DNA from: Prostheceraeus crozeri
Taxonomy: Eukaryota; Platyhelminthes; Polycladida; Euryleptidae
Direction: 5' to 3'
Assembly: GCA_907163375.1 (NCBI GenBank)
Contig: CAJQUW010007884.1
Location: 57,316 to 121,315 of the forward strand
DNA length: 64,000 nt
Each line of letters begins with the position of its first letter. Within the stretch, counting starts at the first letter, position 1. Below, in pieces: positions 62,177 to 64,000 of the stretch. Below the pieces are notes generated by a model. That model was not told the origin of the DNA and did not search any database. It was given only the letters and a program-made list of their open reading frames with translations. The translations under genes were made by a program, and so were the position numbers.

Positions 62177-62637
62177 TGAGTTGGTTGACTGCTGACGATA
62201 TTAAGACTAAAGTGCAGCGTAATGCAGACGAAGCGACGTTGAAAGCTTTCGATAATGTCTATTCACTCGATACCTTACCACCTGCAGTAAATCACTATCC
62301 CATCTTTATTGTGCTAAACACTCATTCACAGAATTTAGGCGGTGAGCATTGGAAAGCGATCTTTATTGGAGAAGACCGACGTGGTGAACTATTTGACTCT
62401 CTTGCTCAACCTCCAAATATACCAACACAGCAGTGGTTGAGAAAACATACGCGTCAATATCAGCGAAATGAACGCATACTACAACATCCACTTTCATCAA
62501 CGTGTGGTGCTTTTGTACTGTACTTCATCTTAAGACGTTTACATGTATCTCGATTTGTATCTGTTATTCAAAACTTTTCATGTAATCCATCCTCTAATGA
62601 AAAAATGATTTGTAAGTTCTATCATGATTTGAAATAA
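62176..62637 (+). CDS. Polinton adenain-like cysteine protease
   Basis: 153 residues. Catalytic pattern of C5/Ulp1-fold proteases: GGEHWKAIF (His58 followed by Trp), FDSL (Asp74), QHPLSSTCGAFVLYF (Gln103, Cys110). It would mature virion proteins such as the basic protein upstream. The last codons overlap AATAAA (62633-62638), a likely polyadenylation signal, and it faces the TBP-like gene tail to tail across 26 bases. Confidence 0.92.
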   Translation: MSWLTADDIKTKVQRNADEATLKAFDNVYSLDTLPPAVNHYPIFIVLNTHSQNLGGEHWKAIFIGEDRRGELFDSLAQPPNIPTQQWLRKHTRQYQRNERILQHPLSSTCGAFVLYFILRRLHVSRFVSVIQNFSCNPSSNEKMICKFYHDLK

Positions 62638-62663
62638 AAACATCATGTTGGAAAAATTGTTTT

Positions 62664-63209
62664 TTATTTTACAATCCGCTGGGTACGTACATACTCAATG
62701 AGATAGTCTAGGATCATATTTGCTTGTACATGAGATTTTAGTCCAGTAATGATCACTTTACTATTATGAAAGATTGCCACATGCACAGGTAACCAACAAC
62801 TAATGAGAGCTGCAGGAAAAAGTTCGGGTTCATAACACAAACTGTAACTGCTGGTACGAATCTTCAAAAATGATAGACTGTCACTCAATTGAGTAGAGAT
62901 CACCATATTGTCCACAGTCAGATTCGACATCACACACCTCTCCCTCTTCCATATCCGACGTAGTAGTCTTTGTAGCTCTAAGCGCATTGACTGCGCCGAT
63001 GAATGAGAAAGGGCGCCGAGAATCTGTACAGTCCCATTTGGGAAGAGTTGAAGATTCCGTGAATTGTTCATCTTCACCACTAACATTTGAGGACGACCCG
63101 GGTAATACTTGCTGTTTGGAAGCTGTTGGTGTAATGTTGTGAGATCGATTTTGGTGTAGAGTCTGAAGCGACGGAGAATGTTGACGATGGTGTAGCGATG
63201 GCGCTTCAT
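62664..63209 (-). CDS. Polinton TATA-binding-protein-like factor (two-lobed)
   Basis: 181 residues from ATG 63209 (MKRHRYTIVNILRRFRLYTK), close to the 180-residue TBP core. Lobe 1: IVNILRRF...IDLTTLHQQLPNSKYYPGRP, NLQLFPNGTVQILGALS; TBP has NIVATVTL...LDLKTVALHARNAEYNPKRF, ALIFASGKMVVTGAKS. Lobe 2: TVDNMVISTQ, YEPELFPAALISCWLPVHVA, IFHNSKVIITGLKS; TBP has [43 protein letters not shown]. Phe residues that in TBP intercalate into DNA are found in both lobes. An in-frame upstream ATG (63353) would cut into the PC4-like gene and is rejected. AATAAA overlaps the stop. The likely role is promoter recognition for the element's own genes; this is inference. Confidence 0.85.
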   Translation of the reverse strand: MKRHRYTIVNILRRFRLYTKIDLTTLHQQLPNSKYYPGRPQMLVVKMNNSRNLQLFPNGTVQILGALSHSSAQSMRLELQRLLRRIWKRERCVMSNLTVDNMVISTQLSDSLSFLKIRTSSYSLCYEPELFPAALISCWLPVHVAIFHNSKVIITGLKSHVQANMILDYLIEYVRTQRIVK

Positions 63210-63531
63210 GATGAAAGAATGAGTAAATTGAGCGATGTACCTTCCTTTTATACTTTTCCCAACTACCTTGATGAAATGTGAAGTTAGTATGAAGTTGGGA
63301 ATGATAGAGTTGAATTCGCCGATTGTTGACGCGCAACCAGATGCGATTTCCAATACGTGAATGTCTTTTCATATAGAAGTATTTTAAATCCTTCATGATA
63401 TGATGTAGAGATTGAAAATGGCGATAAGATAAAGCAAACTCTCTTCTCACATTTCCAGTTGAATCTTTGAAATAGACGTTTCGATCATGATCCGTTTCAA
63501 TACGTTGTAGGGAATCTAATTTCCAACTCAT
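62881..63531 (-). CDS. Polinton PC4-like protein, copy 1
   Basis: 216 residues if read to its stop. The first 105 match the second copy at 63624-63923: MSWKLDSLQRIETDHDRNVY then FALSYRHFQSLHHIMKDLKY, compared with WILDSLQYIRVDRDGNVHFK and ITLTWRQFVNLNDIMRDLEY. The LT..QF..L..I...L pattern recalls the ssDNA-binding coactivator PC4 (ISLTPEQW..L...I). The remaining 110 residues overlap the TBP-like gene in another frame, are Ser/His-rich, and may not be translated. The domain ends just where the TBP-like gene begins, suggesting one minus-strand transcript. Confidence 0.55.
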   Translation of the reverse strand: MSWKLDSLQRIETDHDRNVYFKDSTGNVRREFALSYRHFQSLHHIMKDLKYFYMKRHSRIGNRIWLRVNNRRIQLYHSQLHTNFTFHQGSWEKYKRKVHRSIYSFFHHEAPSLHHRQHSPSLQTLHQNRSHNITPTASKQQVLPGSSSNVSGEDEQFTESSTLPKWDCTDSRRPFSFIGAVNALRATKTTTSDMEEGEVCDVESDCGQYGDLYSIE

Positions 63532-63623
63532 GGTGCGTGATAGTCATGTCTGATTAAGATTTGCATAGTAGGGCGATGAACTCACGACGAATAAATGTCA
63601 TGATGGAGCGATGTATGTATCTT

Positions 63624-63923
63624 CTATACTTCTCCCAATTGTATTTGCGAAATGAGAAAACAGTTTGCGGAATGAGAATGGTAGATTTGAATTTCATTTC
63701 TGTAATGTTGAAGCCAAACTTGATCACCCAGGGAGATGAATCTTAATGTTTCAAAATATTCCAAATCCCTCATGATATCATTGAGGTTGACAAATTGTCG
63801 CCATGTTAATGTAATTCCTCTTGATGTATGACCATGAGAATTTTTGAAATGTACGTTTCCATCACGATCAACTCTGATATATTGTAGAGAGTCCAAAATC
63901 CAAGTCTTCATGATGTTATGCAA
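63624..63923 (-). CDS. Polinton PC4-like protein, copy 2 (tandem paralogue)
   Basis: 99 residues, MKTWILDSLQYIRVDRDGNV, then GITLTWRQFVNLNDIMRDLE and LGDQVWLQHYRNEIQIYHSH, clearly paralogous to copy 1. The match to the C-terminal end of the copy 1 domain is less well kept, so this copy looks somewhat eroded. Start at ATG 63923 or 63908. It precedes copy 1 on the minus strand with a gap of about 90 bases. Confidence 0.55.
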   Translation of the reverse strand: MHNIMKTWILDSLQYIRVDRDGNVHFKNSHGHTSRGITLTWRQFVNLNDIMRDLEYFETLRFISLGDQVWLQHYRNEIQIYHSHSANCFLISQIQLGEV

Positions 63924-64000
63924 AGTTGCAGATTAGCAATATAAAAATGTCGTTTTATCATATTTTGCTTAGCAATGCGGCCTACAAAAGATGATTTACT

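Larger units (their letters stand above)
53771..64000 (+). mobile_element. Polinton/Maverick virus-like element, left part (continues past window)
   Basis: Diagnosed by the set of chromodomain integrase, FtsK/HerA-type packaging ATPase, adenain-like protease and jelly-roll capsid protein in a compact array, the core of Polintons. The left boundary is approximate: LINE coding stops and the poly-C repeat region begins about 53760-53800, and Polinton ends start with AG. The protein-primed polymerase B, the right terminal repeat and the target duplication would lie beyond 64 kb. The visible part looks nearly whole, with long open genes and a nearly perfect internal repeat, suggesting a young insertion. 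It lies about 4 kb upstream of the receptor's first coding exon. Confidence 0.92.

Noticed and set aside
63210-63353. Upstream ATG for the TBP-like gene
   Set aside because: The added residues lie within the PC4-like domain of another frame, and TBP similarity begins only after ATG 63209.
1-64000. CRISPR arrays, bacterial operons, rRNA
   Set aside because: No spaced direct-repeat arrays, ribosome-binding sites or rRNA motifs; splice sites and transposon types show animal DNA.

Overview
This window is animal nuclear DNA, probably from an AT-rich marine invertebrate; the species cannot be fixed from the sequence. Exons are short with GT-AG introns, microsatellites are present, and most of the DNA is transposon-derived: LINEs, Penelope-like, hAT, piggyBac, Crypton and tRNA-derived SINE remains plus a Polinton/Maverick.

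Region 1 (about 49.9 kb down to 8.9 kb, minus strand) is one host gene, an NMDA-type ionotropic glutamate receptor closest to GluN1. Nine coding exons were found by reading splice sites and comparing translations with GluN1: 49625-49852, 45136-45510, 38960-39066, 36323-36435, 24881-25079, 22866-23235, 19657-19786, 16125-16282 and 8908-9070. Codon phase agrees at every junction. They encode signal peptide, amino-terminal domain and the S1 half of the ligand-binding domain; the channel and S2 exons must lie left of position 1. Exon 9 has one base too many for the expected reading frame. Almost everything else between 1 and 49.6 kb is intronic mobile DNA, including a Crypton-type recombinase (11.3-12.5 kb), a broken transposon-like gene (26.8-28.5 kb), a piggyBac element (29.2-32.4 kb) holding a mariner-like MITE, and a hAT-like element (33.8-36.3 kb) that stops about 21 bases from the exon 4 splice donor.

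Region 2 (49.9-53.8 kb) lies upstream of the receptor's first coding exon and holds only decayed LINE fragments.

Region 3 (about 53.8 kb to the window edge) is the left part of a Polinton/Maverick. A terminal region of poly-C-anchored tandem repeats is followed by a TATA box and a tight plus-strand block: unknown DNA-binding-like protein, zinc-finger proteins, a candidate exonuclease, a stand-alone protein resembling the N-terminal region of Polinton polymerases, basic core-like proteins, packaging ATPase, chromodomain integrase, capsid protein and adenain-like protease. Converging on these from the right are minus-strand genes for a two-lobed TATA-binding-protein-like factor and two tandem PC4-like proteins. 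Polymerase B and the right terminal repeat would lie beyond 64 kb. The visible part looks nearly whole and young. The TBP-like plus PC4-like pair, which suggests that the element carries its own transcription factors, is the most unusual thing in the window.
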